Made by a program: the position numbers and the translations under genes
The notes under the pieces: generated by a model
The model's input: the letters and a program-made list of their open reading frames with translations, nothing else
Databases searched by the model: none
What the model was told of the DNA's origin: nothing
In this document: positions 31,286 through 38,500 of the stretch, piece by piece
Numbering within the stretch: position 1 is the stretch's first letter
Layout: every line of letters starts with the position of its first letter
Virus record (IMG/VR): IMGVR_UViG_3300032297_000176
Location: 1-44,488 of that record
DNA: 44,488 nucleotides
Strand: one strand, 5' to 3'
Origin: a virus

Positions 31286-31330
31286 ATAAAAAAAACCCTG
31301 CCAGCGAGGGGGGGGGCTCGCTGGCAGGGT
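31286..31330 (-). terminator. Terminator B (after the 132-residue gene)
   Basis: A perfect 14-bp stem (31295-31308 with 31317-31330) with a loop of eight G on the plus strand, then eight T residues on the minus strand. Shares ACCCTGC/GCAGGGT stem ends and trailing ATGCCC with terminators A and C. Confidence 0.92.
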
Positions 31331-31336
31331 GGCTTT

Positions 31337-31735
31337 TTATACTAGATACTGAGCTAGGTTCTTGAGCAAGGACTGATTGACTGTCTGCTCCTCGGATAGC
31401 TTCAGTATTGCTAGGGATTGAGATAGGTTCTTCACATCTGACTCAATACTCCAACTAGGGTGAACTATGTTGGGGTTCTTAGGGTCAAACGGCTTCTCCT
31501 TGGGTAGTTTAGCCAAGTAAGCGTCTGACACTCTGAACTCAAATGTATTGCCGTAGCGGTGGCTAGAAACCTCAATAATGTGCTTTACAGCTCCATCTCT
31601 CCATTTCTTGAGCTCAAGCTCATACTGGTCTTTTATCTCTCTTTTCCTAGCTAACTGCTTTTCTAGGTCTGCCTTGACTGACTCTAGCTTGTTGATTAGT
31701 GCGGTGCGGTTTACCTTGATACTGGCTGTTGCCAT
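31337..31735 (-). CDS. Coiled-coil hypothetical protein, 132 aa
   Basis: Function not recognised. Residues 8-50 are a long basic helix with heptads (L-I-N-K-L-E-S-V-K-A-D-L-E-K-Q-L), then a short beta part (H-R-Y-G-N-T-F-E-F-R-V-S-D-A-Y-L) and a C-terminal helix. It is a single-gene unit with cassette C before it and terminator B after it. AAGGAGC ribosome site. Location among antirestriction and host-takeover genes is its only functional hint. Confidence 0.75.
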   Translation of the reverse strand: MATASIKVNRTALINKLESVKADLEKQLARKREIKDQYELELKKWRDGAVKHIIEVSSHRYGNTFEFRVSDAYLAKLPKEKPFDPKNPNIVHPSWSIESDVKNLSQSLAILKLSEEQTVNQSLLKNLAQYLV

Positions 31736-31752
31736 AATGATTGCTCCTTTGG

Positions 31753-31774
31753 TTGAGTAGCCAAGTGGCTACAA
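31753..31774 (-). promoter_or_regulatory. Leader palindrome C
   Basis: TTGTAGCCACTTGGCTACTCAA on the minus strand: the same element as 31141-31162 with one base changed in the hairpin loop. It precedes the ribosome site of the 132-residue gene. Loop-only change is what one expects of a kept hairpin. Confidence 0.65.
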
Positions 31775-31802
31775 GAACAATAATACTAGACAGGCAGGGC
31801 TC

Positions 31803-31851
31803 GCTATAAATCCATTGCTGGCATCATCACATCATCTTTCCATTCGTCCCC
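31803..31851 (-). promoter_or_regulatory. Leader cassette C, upstream of the 132-residue gene
   Basis: Box 1 GGGGACGAATGGA, then AAGATGATGTGATGATGCC, then box 2 GCAATGGATTTATAGC on the minus strand. Box 2 here carries TATAGC, a fair -10, and TAGTAT follows 16 bases after TTTATA. The GAT repeat is short in this copy. Confidence 0.6.
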
Positions 31852-31869
31852 TGGTTCTGAGCCGGGCAT

Positions 31870-31908
31870 AAAAAAACCCTGCAAGCCCGGGGGATGGGCT
31901 TGCAGGGT
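31870..31908 (-). terminator. Terminator C (after the two tiny zinc-ribbon genes)
   Basis: A perfect 13-bp stem (31876-31888 with 31896-31908) with loop GGGGGAT, the same loop as terminator A, and seven T residues after it on the minus strand, then ATGCCC. Confidence 0.9.
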
Positions 31909-31916
31909 TAGTCTCT

Positions 31917-32042
31917 TTATTCCTCCTCTTCAACCTCCGGGCATTTATGGAAGTCTGCGATCGCTGGCAGGAATCTTGCTTTACAGTCTAGGCATTCATA
32001 CATCCAACCCATGCGAGTTGGGACTAGGCCTAGGGTCATCAT
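31917..32042 (-). CDS. Tiny Cys-containing protein, 41 aa
   Basis: Starts at ATG 32042, overlapping the TGA of the gene upstream (ATGA), with a GAGG site nearby. Contains Y-E-C-L-D-C-K-A (residues 15-22) and a later H-K-C (32-34), enough for one zinc site, and ends in a run of Glu. Translational coupling and the Cys pattern support it; function not recognised. A strong terminator follows nine bases after its stop. Confidence 0.62.
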   Translation of the reverse strand: MMTLGLVPTRMGWMYECLDCKARFLPAIADFHKCPEVEEEE

Positions 32043-32170
32043 TCGTCAACCTCGCAGTCATGGCCGAAGTAATATTCCCCGGCGTCCTCTTCGTTGAGTA
32101 GGTTGAATACACGGTCACACTCATTGCATGTGGCCTTAGTACCTATGATGGGTCCTGTTGTTATGTGCAT
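32039..32170 (-). CDS. Tiny zinc-finger-like protein, 43 aa
   Basis: ATG 32170 with AAAGGAGC seven bases upstream. Contains A-T-C-N-E-C-D-R-V-F (residues 13-22) and F-G-H-D-C (35-39), a compact C-x2-C ... H-x-C zinc finger. It is the first gene behind the sigma70-like promoter of cassette D and divergent from the HTH regulator. Its end overlaps the next tiny gene by four bases. Confidence 0.65.
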   Translation of the reverse strand: MHITTGPIIGTKATCNECDRVFNLLNEEDAGEYYFGHDCEVDE

Positions 32171-32228
32171 GTCAAGCTCCTTTCGTTTTGTTTACTTGAC
32201 ACGTATAGCTTACTACGCCGGGATGGCT

Positions 32229-32275
32229 AGCTATAAATTCATGCAATCGATGTTGTCAAGGTTCCATTCGTCCCC
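32229..32275 (-). promoter_or_regulatory. Cassette D with sigma70-like promoter
   Basis: On the minus strand TTGACA (32254-32259) and TATAGC (32230-32235) are 18 bases apart, a good sigma70 promoter for the two tiny zinc genes. Upstream of it box 1 GGGGACGAATGGA (32263-32275) matches cassettes A-C, and the TTTATAGC part equals box 2 of cassette C. The GAT repeat is absent here. No terminator precedes it, because the region upstream is the divergent promoter. Confidence 0.7.
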
Positions 32276-32304
32276 TTATATAGATAGCACTACTCCCCCA
32301 GATG

Positions 32305-32333
32305 TTAAAATATGATAAGCTGTCTACTATACA
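32305..32333 (+). promoter_or_regulatory. Promoter of the plus-strand regulator operon
   Basis: TTAAAA (32305-32310), 17 bases, TATACA (32328-32333), then an AAGGAG ribosome site 13 bases before ATG 32353. It diverges from the cassette D promoter, with 29 bases between the two -35 sides, so one regulator could control both. Confidence 0.6.
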
Positions 32334-32352
32334 TATCAACAAGGAGACGAAT

Positions 32353-32862
32353 ATGGCAAGGATCATTGATCACCCTGTTCGCTTAGCAAGATTGCAGCTG
32401 GGACTCTCTCAGAAGGAACTAGCTAGCCGAGCAGGCGTTAATCGTGCAGCGATCACAGCGATCGAAGATGGCAGAACTAAAAAGCCTGCAGAGAAGATCG
32501 TAGCCGTGCTAGCTAATGGCACAGGCACGTCAATAGCGGATCTATACGAACAGATCGACATTTACATAAACAGGCCACTAGCCGTGGATGCAAAGCCGTC
32601 TGTACAGAATCTGATGCTGATCCCACCGTACACACTTAACCAGTACTACAAGTCCTTCAAGCAGTGGAGACTAGAACTAGCTAAGACCCCGACAGCACTT
32701 GCATCTACATTGCACATAAATCCTGCAGTAATTTCTCGCTATGAGGATGGTCTACTACAAGGGTTCCCGGAACTTCTGTCTCGTAAGTTGGTAGAGGCTT
32801 ACGCCCCTTATGGGATGACTCCGGAATATGTAGTTGAGCTAGAGAAGTTGCCAGCAGCATGA
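32353..32862 (+). CDS. Double helix-turn-helix (XRE-type) transcription regulator
   Basis: 169 residues from ATG 32353 (AAGGAG upstream; the longer frame lacks a site). Residues 6-65 form a canonical XRE/HTH_3 domain (L-G-L-S-Q-K-E-L-A-S-R-A-G-V-N-R-A-A-I then I-E-D-G-R). A second HTH of the same type seems to lie at about 105-150 (A-L-A-S-T-L-H-I-N-P-A-V-I-S-R-Y-E-D-G). It is placed at the divergent promoter with the accessory cassettes, as a Cro/CI-like switch would be. It overlaps the metallopeptidase gene by four bases. With no integrase, it is more likely an early/late switch than a prophage repressor. Confidence 0.85.
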   Translation: MARIIDHPVRLARLQLGLSQKELASRAGVNRAAITAIEDGRTKKPAEKIVAVLANGTGTSIADLYEQIDIYINRPLAVDAKPSVQNLMLIPPYTLNQYYKSFKQWRLELAKTPTALASTLHINPAVISRYEDGLLQGFPELLSRKLVEAYAPYGMTPEYVVELEKLPAA

Positions 32863-33197
32863 TCCCGAAGACAATAAGAATTGGTACGCAAGTATTCAAA
32901 GTTGTATCGCGCGATCCTGCAAGCGATGGAATGCTGCATGAAGCTGTTGGCTATTCGCTAGACGATGAGAACCTGATCGTATTGTCGAATAGACTAAATG
33001 AGACTAAGAGGAAGCAGACACTCCTGCATGAGATCCTTCATTGCTTGAAGTTTGTCTTCTATGCTGGTCATCATCCGGTTAATAAGGATCTGGACACCTG
33101 GGAGCATTTCTTTATTAACCTGTACGAAGAGCCATTACTTATGGTGCTGCAAGACAACCCACAACTAGTTAAATACCTATTAGGAGATAAAAAATGA
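32859..33197 (+). CDS. HExxH zinc metallopeptidase-like protein (ImmA/IrrE-like context)
   Basis: 112 residues. L-L-H-E-I-L-H-C-L (about residues 51-59) is an HExxH zinc-protease motif; a third ligand may be the E of W-E-H-F near residue 81. The gene overlaps the HTH regulator by ATGA. Regulator-protease pairs of this type (ImmR/ImmA) use the protease to cut the repressor, so a switch role is attractive. The protein is short and its N-terminus differs from ImmA, so a SprT-like or stand-alone protease is possible. Confidence 0.72.
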   Translation: MIPKTIRIGTQVFKVVSRDPASDGMLHEAVGYSLDDENLIVLSNRLNETKRKQTLLHEILHCLKFVFYAGHHPVNKDLDTWEHFFINLYEEPLLMVLQDNPQLVKYLLGDKK

Positions 33198-33478
33198 CCG
33201 ACAAGTTCGAACAAGACGTACACACCACCTTCATTGAGGCAGAGCAGCTGCTGATCAAGAAGCACAGGGACTATGGGCCAAAGAACATCTCCCAGAGCCC
33301 TGGAGGCCCTATTAACGGCCTTAGGGTGCGTATGCATGACAAACTAGCTAGAATAAACAACCTATACGATAAGGGAGTGACGCCTGAAAATGAAAGTCTT
33401 CGCGATAGTTTTATTGACCTTGCTAATTACAGCATTATTGCTCTAATGGTCCTCGATGGAGAATGGCCAAATGAGTGA
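33194..33478 (+). CDS. MazG-like / DUF1599 nucleotide-metabolism protein
   Basis: 94 residues, all helical. The landmarks K-K-H-R-D-Y-G-P-K-N-I (near residue 23), G-L-R-V-R-M-H-D-K-L-A-R-I-N-N-L (near 41) and S-F-I-D-L-A-N-Y-S-I-I-A-L (near 74) fit the DUF1599 group with a MazG-like fold. Relatives are linked with modified-nucleotide metabolism or dNTP clean-up. No base-modification gene is visible here, so its substrate is open. It overlaps the protease gene by four bases and the next gene by eight. Confidence 0.8.
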   Translation: MTDKFEQDVHTTFIEAEQLLIKKHRDYGPKNISQSPGGPINGLRVRMHDKLARINNLYDKGVTPENESLRDSFIDLANYSIIALMVLDGEWPNE

Positions 33479-34247
33479 CAATTCAGAAGACGTTCTGAAG
33501 TCTCCGGACTTGGACTTGTCAAAGTTTGAGACGAAACTTTACAAGTCCAAGCCCGGTAAAGAACAAGCTCTATTTGAGAAAGTGCTCGCGGCCGCTATCG
33601 CGGCAGATAGGCGAGGCTTCTTTGTGGAGATGCAAACTGTACTAGACCAGGATCAGAGCCTTTCTAAGGAAGAGGTCGAGCTAGTATTTGAAACCTCCAA
33701 GTTTCAACGCGCTATGGAAGATCGTGGTGTAAAGACCACTAAGAACCCTAACCTGACATTGCGCCAGGAGACATTCTTGCAGGCTTATCTAAACCCGCTG
33801 AACCTTAAACCACCTCAGGTGCTAGCAAAGCAGATGAAGATCAGCATTGCAGAGCTCGATGGCTGGATGCGCGATAAGCACTTTGCTGGCGCATTCTCGG
33901 CAAAAGCTGAGGACAACCTAAAGAAGTACTTGCCGATCGCTGATCAGGCTTTAGGTCAAATGGTGCAGTCCGGCGATATGAAGGCTATTACATTCCTAAA
34001 CCAGCTAACTGGTCGCTTTGATCCGAACTCTAAAAACAGCATTGACGTGGCTTCTTTGCTACTACAAGTGCAGGATATCGTGTTGCGCCATGTTAGAGAT
34101 CCGATCACAAAGCGCAATATTGGTAGAGAACTCATGGCACTAGCACAGGGAAATTCACCTGTCACAGTGATCCCTGAGCCTGTCTCAGATGATATACTTG
34201 TGAGCGAGACGATCATTGAAGTATTGCCTGTAACTAAGGAAGAATAA
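33471..34247 (+). CDS. Terminase small subunit candidate
   Basis: 258 residues from ATG 33471 (GGAG nine bases upstream, overlapping the previous stop); an earlier in-frame ATG at 33456 is possible. Residues 90-190 show the pattern of TerS DNA-binding proteins: L-T-L-R-Q-E-T-F-L-Q-A-Y-L, an HTH-like P-Q-V-L-A-K-Q-M-K-I-S-I-A-E-L-D-G-W-M, then F-A-G-A-F and G-D-M-K-A-I-T-F-L-N-Q-L-T-G-R-F-D. No other TerS candidate is seen. It is far from terL and on the opposite strand, which is unusual but happens in circular permuted maps. Confidence is moderate. Confidence 0.6.
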   Translation: MSDNSEDVLKSPDLDLSKFETKLYKSKPGKEQALFEKVLAAAIAADRRGFFVEMQTVLDQDQSLSKEEVELVFETSKFQRAMEDRGVKTTKNPNLTLRQETFLQAYLNPLNLKPPQVLAKQMKISIAELDGWMRDKHFAGAFSAKAEDNLKKYLPIADQALGQMVQSGDMKAITFLNQLTGRFDPNSKNSIDVASLLLQVQDIVLRHVRDPITKRNIGRELMALAQGNSPVTVIPEPVSDDILVSETIIEVLPVTKEE

Positions 34248-34552
34248 TGGCGTCTACAACTACTACCGAACTCGGTCTATTTAAAGCTGTACCTGGCACA
34301 GCTGAGCCTTTCAGAACTACAGATGTAAACGGAAACTGGGACATCCTAGATACTGTTGTAGCTGGCTACGAAGAGCGCATCGTTGACGCTGAGAACTCCA
34401 TTGCTGGAGTTATCGAGCAATTCCAAGAAGACGGCGCTGCTGCTATTGCAGCGTTTGAGGTAGACGCTGCAGAGGCTCTTGCTACCGTAGACACCGTACA
34501 GATCCTTGAGGCGATTGATGCAGGCTTCTCGATTAACGGTGGAACTGCATAA
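34247..34552 (+). CDS. Small virion-associated protein candidate, 101 aa
   Basis: Begins with Thr-rich sequence and L-G-L-F-K-A-V-P-G-T-A-E-P-F, then N-G-N-W-D-I-L-D-T-V, a start seen in many short phage fibre or head-fibre base proteins. The rest is an acidic helix rich in Ala/Glu (A-A-A-I-A-A-F-E-V-D-A-A-E-A-L-A) that could form a trimeric coiled coil. It shares a base with the stop of the upstream gene. Function by analogy only. Confidence 0.65.
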   Translation: MASTTTTELGLFKAVPGTAEPFRTTDVNGNWDILDTVVAGYEERIVDAENSIAGVIEQFQEDGAAAIAAFEVDAAEALATVDTVQILEAIDAGFSINGGTA

Positions 34553-34803
34553 TGTCCTCTGACTCAACTCAGGGACCTCACGTAAAGATCACAATTAACG
34601 ATCTTTACAAAGAACAGCAGGAAACCAACAAACTTCTAATTCAGCTAGCTAGCGAGCTGAAGGGCCTGTCTGACATCCCTGATAGAGTCCGCAATGTAGA
34701 GCTAGAGATCGCTAAAATGCAGTGGATCGACATTACCGCCAAGACGGCCCTAGGTGGCGCTGTAGTGTCATTTATAGCCACTATTTTCGCTCTTATACGC
34801 TAG
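34552..34803 (+). CDS. Small membrane-anchored protein, second holin candidate
   Basis: 83 residues. A coiled-coil helix (about 14-55, Gln/Leu/Glu-rich) leads to one C-terminal membrane segment (L-G-G-A-V-V-S-F-I-A-T-I-F-A-L-I) that ends in Arg. This layout is shared by class III-like holins and by small phage membrane proteins of unknown use. It overlaps the previous gene by one base. The genome has another holin candidate next to the endolysin. Confidence 0.65.
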   Translation: MSSDSTQGPHVKITINDLYKEQQETNKLLIQLASELKGLSDIPDRVRNVELEIAKMQWIDITAKTALGGAVVSFIATIFALIR

Positions 34804-34834
34804 AATATAACCAAGACTTACAGAAGGACAGTAA

Positions 34835-35035
34835 ATGCCAAACGTTAACGGAATGAAATTTCCTTACACACCAGCTGGTAAAGCAGCAGCAAAGAAAGCT
34901 GAAGAAAAAGATCCTAAAGGACCAAGACCAGCTAAGCGTATGACTGCAGAAGATGCTAAAAAACGAGCTTTAAAGATCAAGCAAGAAGGTTACGCTAACG
35001 CACTAAAGCGACTAGGTAAGGGTCGCAACGTATAG
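34835..35035 (+). CDS. Small Lys/Arg-rich protein, 66 aa
   Basis: Begins M-P-N-V-N-G-M-K-F-P-Y-T-P-A-G-K-A-A, a start that is frequent in tiny phage virion proteins, and is rich in Lys, Arg and Ala throughout. AGAAGGACA ribosome site. Probably a DNA-binding or internal head protein; not proven. Confidence 0.7.
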   Translation: MPNVNGMKFPYTPAGKAAAKKAEEKDPKGPRPAKRMTAEDAKKRALKIKQEGYANALKRLGKGRNV

Positions 35036-35212
35036 ATGGCTACCGAGGTAGAAGTATCTATCGAATCTCCTGCTGACAAAAAAGCAGAGATGAAAGAAGA
35101 CGAGAAAAAGAAAGCAGCTAAGAAGGCTGCTCTAAAAGCTTTGTTTGGTTCAAAAGATCTAAAGAGCGAGACAGCATTGACTGCCTTGCTTGATCTAATC
35201 GAAAAAGACTAA
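35036..35212 (+). CDS. Tiny Lys/Glu/Ala-rich protein, 58 aa
   Basis: Starts one base after the previous TAG. A charged, Lys/Ala/Glu-rich helix (residues 15-40) is followed by a short hydrophobic helix (A-L-T-A-L-L-D-L-I-E-K-D). Stop and next start overlap (TAATG), which supports coupled translation. No family recognised. Confidence 0.6.
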   Translation: MATEVEVSIESPADKKAEMKEDEKKKAAKKAALKALFGSKDLKSETALTALLDLIEKD

Positions 35213-35322
35213 TGCCTTACGACTTCAAGGGTAAATGGGCTTACAAAAAAGGCAGCAATAAGCGCATACCTAAAAAGCAAGCTATCGCTATTTTACTATC
35301 TGAAAAACGCTCTAAGAAATAA
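35212..35322 (+). CDS. Tiny basic protein, 36 aa
   Basis: M-P-Y-D-F-K-G-K-W-A-Y-K-K-G-S-N-K-R followed by a short helix and R-S-K-K. Coupled to the previous gene by TAATG, and its last 11 bases overlap the convergent 72-residue gene on the minus strand. Very basic, so perhaps nucleic-acid-binding. Function not recognised. Confidence 0.5.
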   Translation: MPYDFKGKWAYKKGSNKRIPKKQAIAILLSEKRSKK

Positions 35323-35530
35323 CTGCAAGCGCTTCGAGAATGATCTTCTCGGTAGGGCAAGGCCACTCAACGTCGCCATCGCAGTTACTGCAGTGCTGAC
35401 AGATCCATGGATCAGATTCCTGGTCCGGTGCGTGAAGCTTGTAGATCTCATCTAGCGCAATAAACATGCTCTTGATGCGCTCCTGCGCTTCTTCATCAGT
35501 TAACTCTACGTTATTCGTCTCTTCTGACAT
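35312..35530 (-). CDS. Small zinc-binding protein, 72 aa, end of late operon
   Basis: The second half holds P-W-I-C-Q-H-C-S-N-C-D-G and P-C-P-T-E-K, four Cys and one His that can bind zinc. The N-terminus is acidic and helical. The start overlaps the stop of the large ejection gene by one base. Similar W-x-C-x-H-C ... C-P-T proteins are widespread in actinophages, without known role. Confidence 0.72.
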   Translation of the reverse strand: MSEETNNVELTDEEAQERIKSMFIALDEIYKLHAPDQESDPWICQHCSNCDGDVEWPCPTEKIILEALAVIS

Positions 35531-38500
35531 TATTTATCCTCTGCGTATTTTCCGGTTTTATATACCCTTGCCCAGTAGTCTACCTGCTCTTGGCGAGCAA
35601 TTTCAAGCGACGCGGGTGATTGGTAATAAGTTGTTTTAGCGCCAAATAGCCAGTTCCAGGACTGTCTTTCCCTGTCCTTCTCGCCATACTCGCCATCCTT
35701 GAAATCGCTACGCTGTTCACCCCATGGAGTAAACCCAGTCATTCTGGATAGCGATCCAAGACCAGTCTGGTCAACTAGGTACTCAGCAACGTTGTCAATC
35801 TTACCCATGTTGTCAACTTTGTTACCGGTTGCAAGCTCCATTGGAATACGTGCAAGTGGAGAAACGTTCTTAGCAAAAATGTTTGCACCGGCACCGGCCA
35901 TCATTTCTCCTAGGCCCTCCCAGAAGCCTCTACCTGGCTGAACGTTGAATTGGCTAAAGTAAGCATCCATGATGTCAAGCTGTGGGGAAGCTGGTCTAAC
36001 ACCGATAGCGCCAAGATCCTCGTCTTTAAACTGTGGAGCAAATACAGAGTTAGTGAAATATGAGGCGTACAGCCCGTTAGGGTCCCAACCATCACCAAAG
36101 CTCTCTGGGTTCATTCCGTTTCCTGTAGCGAGCGCGTACTGCATCTTGCTAGGCATTGTGATCCATTGCGGCTGGTTTGCTGCTAGCTCTGCAACCTTAA
36201 ACAAAGCCTGCTTCTGCCAGGTGTAGAAGAAGAACAAACGACGAGCAATCTTACGCTCTCCTGCAGAAAGGGTTCCAACTGTAGGGTGGAACTCGTGCAC
36301 GATCTGTCCAGCCTGTAGTGCAGCATCTTCTAGATCCTTAAAGGTACCGCGCTTGAGCTCTCTGACAAACAAGGCATAGCGAGCTAGGTTATCTCGAGCT
36401 GCAGCAATTTTTGCAATATTATGGTCCGTAGTGGAGATACCTCTAAGCAGAGCGTTTCTCTGAACTATGCCATCTGTTCCAAACTGGTTCATGTTGTTGT
36501 CGTCCGGGACATCCTTAGCCCTACGAGGTGAGATAGGAACACCAGCAATTTCGTCAGCCATGCGAAGAATTACCTCAAGTGGAACTTCCTGCTTCTTACC
36601 GTTAAGTAGAACTGTAATTGTTTCTGAGCTTTCCTTAACCTTGTAGCCCTCTGGAGCTCCAGCGCGAATAGCGTTAGTCAAAACAGTTTCATCAATGTCT
36701 AGCACATCGCCACGCTTTGCAATCATCTTCATAGCCATAACGTAGTCAGATGGCATTACACCTGCAGCAGTGTTAAATAGCGTGTTACCAATAAAGCTAA
36801 CCATGTGGTGGCCTGGACGCCAGATTGTAATAGAGGACTTTATAACACCAATAGATGTGTCAGCCACGTTCCAGAACTTCTGCCACTTACCGTTGAAAGC
36901 ACGTTCGTACTCTAAGTGTGCGTTAACTGCAGACATTTTGTTAATGATGTCTGGGTGAAATAGTGGTGGCTTTTCACCAGTCTTGAGGTACTCACCTAGT
37001 GGTGTGTTATCTGCAATCGGCTTGTAGCCAGCCTTAATAGCCTGTTCGCGAGTCAATCCGTCAGCGGTGTGGCTAAAGTGCTGTCTCAAAGAAGCTGCCA
37101 TTGTTGGCTTGATCTTTGACAACTGCATAGCAGCGTAAGTCTTACCCATAACGTTAATGATGTTGTCTTCTGGTTCTAGAGTAAGATCCTTCCACCATGC
37201 ACCCCAAGCATCGTTAGAGAATCCAGAGTTAGCACTGATCTGGTCTACGTACTTACCTAGACCAATCGCTTTCATGCTCTTCTCCATTTCACGGCCGAAG
37301 ATACCATTCATGTCTAAGTTGTTTCTAGATCCTGCACCGAAGATCTGCTGAATAAACTCAGCCATAGGAGCTGCAATTGCTTTCTGGTTTTCAGGCATAC
37401 CCTTGAGTGCTTCATCTAAGCCCTTAGTAATGTCAACCTTCTTCAAAGCTTCGAAAGTCGCGTTAAATAGATCCTTGTCTCTGCCGTACTGGTTAAAGAA
37501 CTTACCCAGCTGACCTGACATGGTAGCTGCATTTTCTAGTCGGAAGTGCTCTGTACCGATCAAGCTGGTCTTCATACGACCACCCATTGTAGCTTTGTCG
37601 CTTAGCCAGTTAAATGATCTTACAACACCACCAAGTAGCGGTCCGACTTCAAACTCAAGCTGGAACTTTCTAGCAAGCTCTGCAGCTTCCTCGCTTGGCT
37701 CCTGGACTCTAACGTTAGGATCATCCATCTCAGAAGCTGCCTTAGCACCAGCGTCTGAAGAGATCTGCTTAAAGTCAGCCTCTTCTGATTTGTTAACTTC
37801 AACTCTGGTTGCCTTACCAGTTGCCTGGCTCTTCTTAACGTCAGCGTTTTTTGCTGTTGCTTTACGAGTCTGAGACGTAGCAATAACAATGGATTCGTCT
37901 TTGATTCCGCTAAAGAACTGAGCAATAAAGTTTTGACCAAACGCTAGGTTAACCTCTTCTGGTGTCATGTTGACCATGGCGTCTTCGTCAAACATCTTTC
38001 TAAAACGATCGTTTAGCAAGAAGTCACCGTAAGCGTAGATTCTGTCGTTAGGGTTAGGCAGGGCTGTAATGACACGCAATACTGAGTCTGCCATGCGTAA
38101 GCCATCACCCTTAGAAAGAGTTAGGTTAATGATCCTCATTTGCTCGTTAGCTTTTACAAGAGCTGTCAGCGTGTCCTCGGATAGTAGCTCGTCAGCAAGC
38201 TCATCTACAAGTTTTGATCCTTCGGCAGAGTTAGCCCAGCTAATAGCAGCATCGTATTCATCGCCGGCCTTAGAGCCCTTCTTTGGTCTTCCTAGTCCAG
38301 ATGGGTTCTTCAACGCGTCAACAATCTGAGGTCGTAGAAGCTCTAGGTCTGTCTCAAGATTAATCTTGCCGTAGATGTCACCGTGCTCGACAATTCTACG
38401 AACAGCTTCAGCAATGTTTTGGCTCTGAATGTTTTCAGCAGCTTTAGGGCTTCTAAGAACAAAAGATCCGAATTTATTTGCTTTCGAGAGGCCCAGGAAA

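Noticed and set aside
37620-37940. Several 60-176-residue ORFs inside the giant ejection genes and portal
   Set aside because: All lie in alternative frames of long conserved-type genes and lack ribosome sites.
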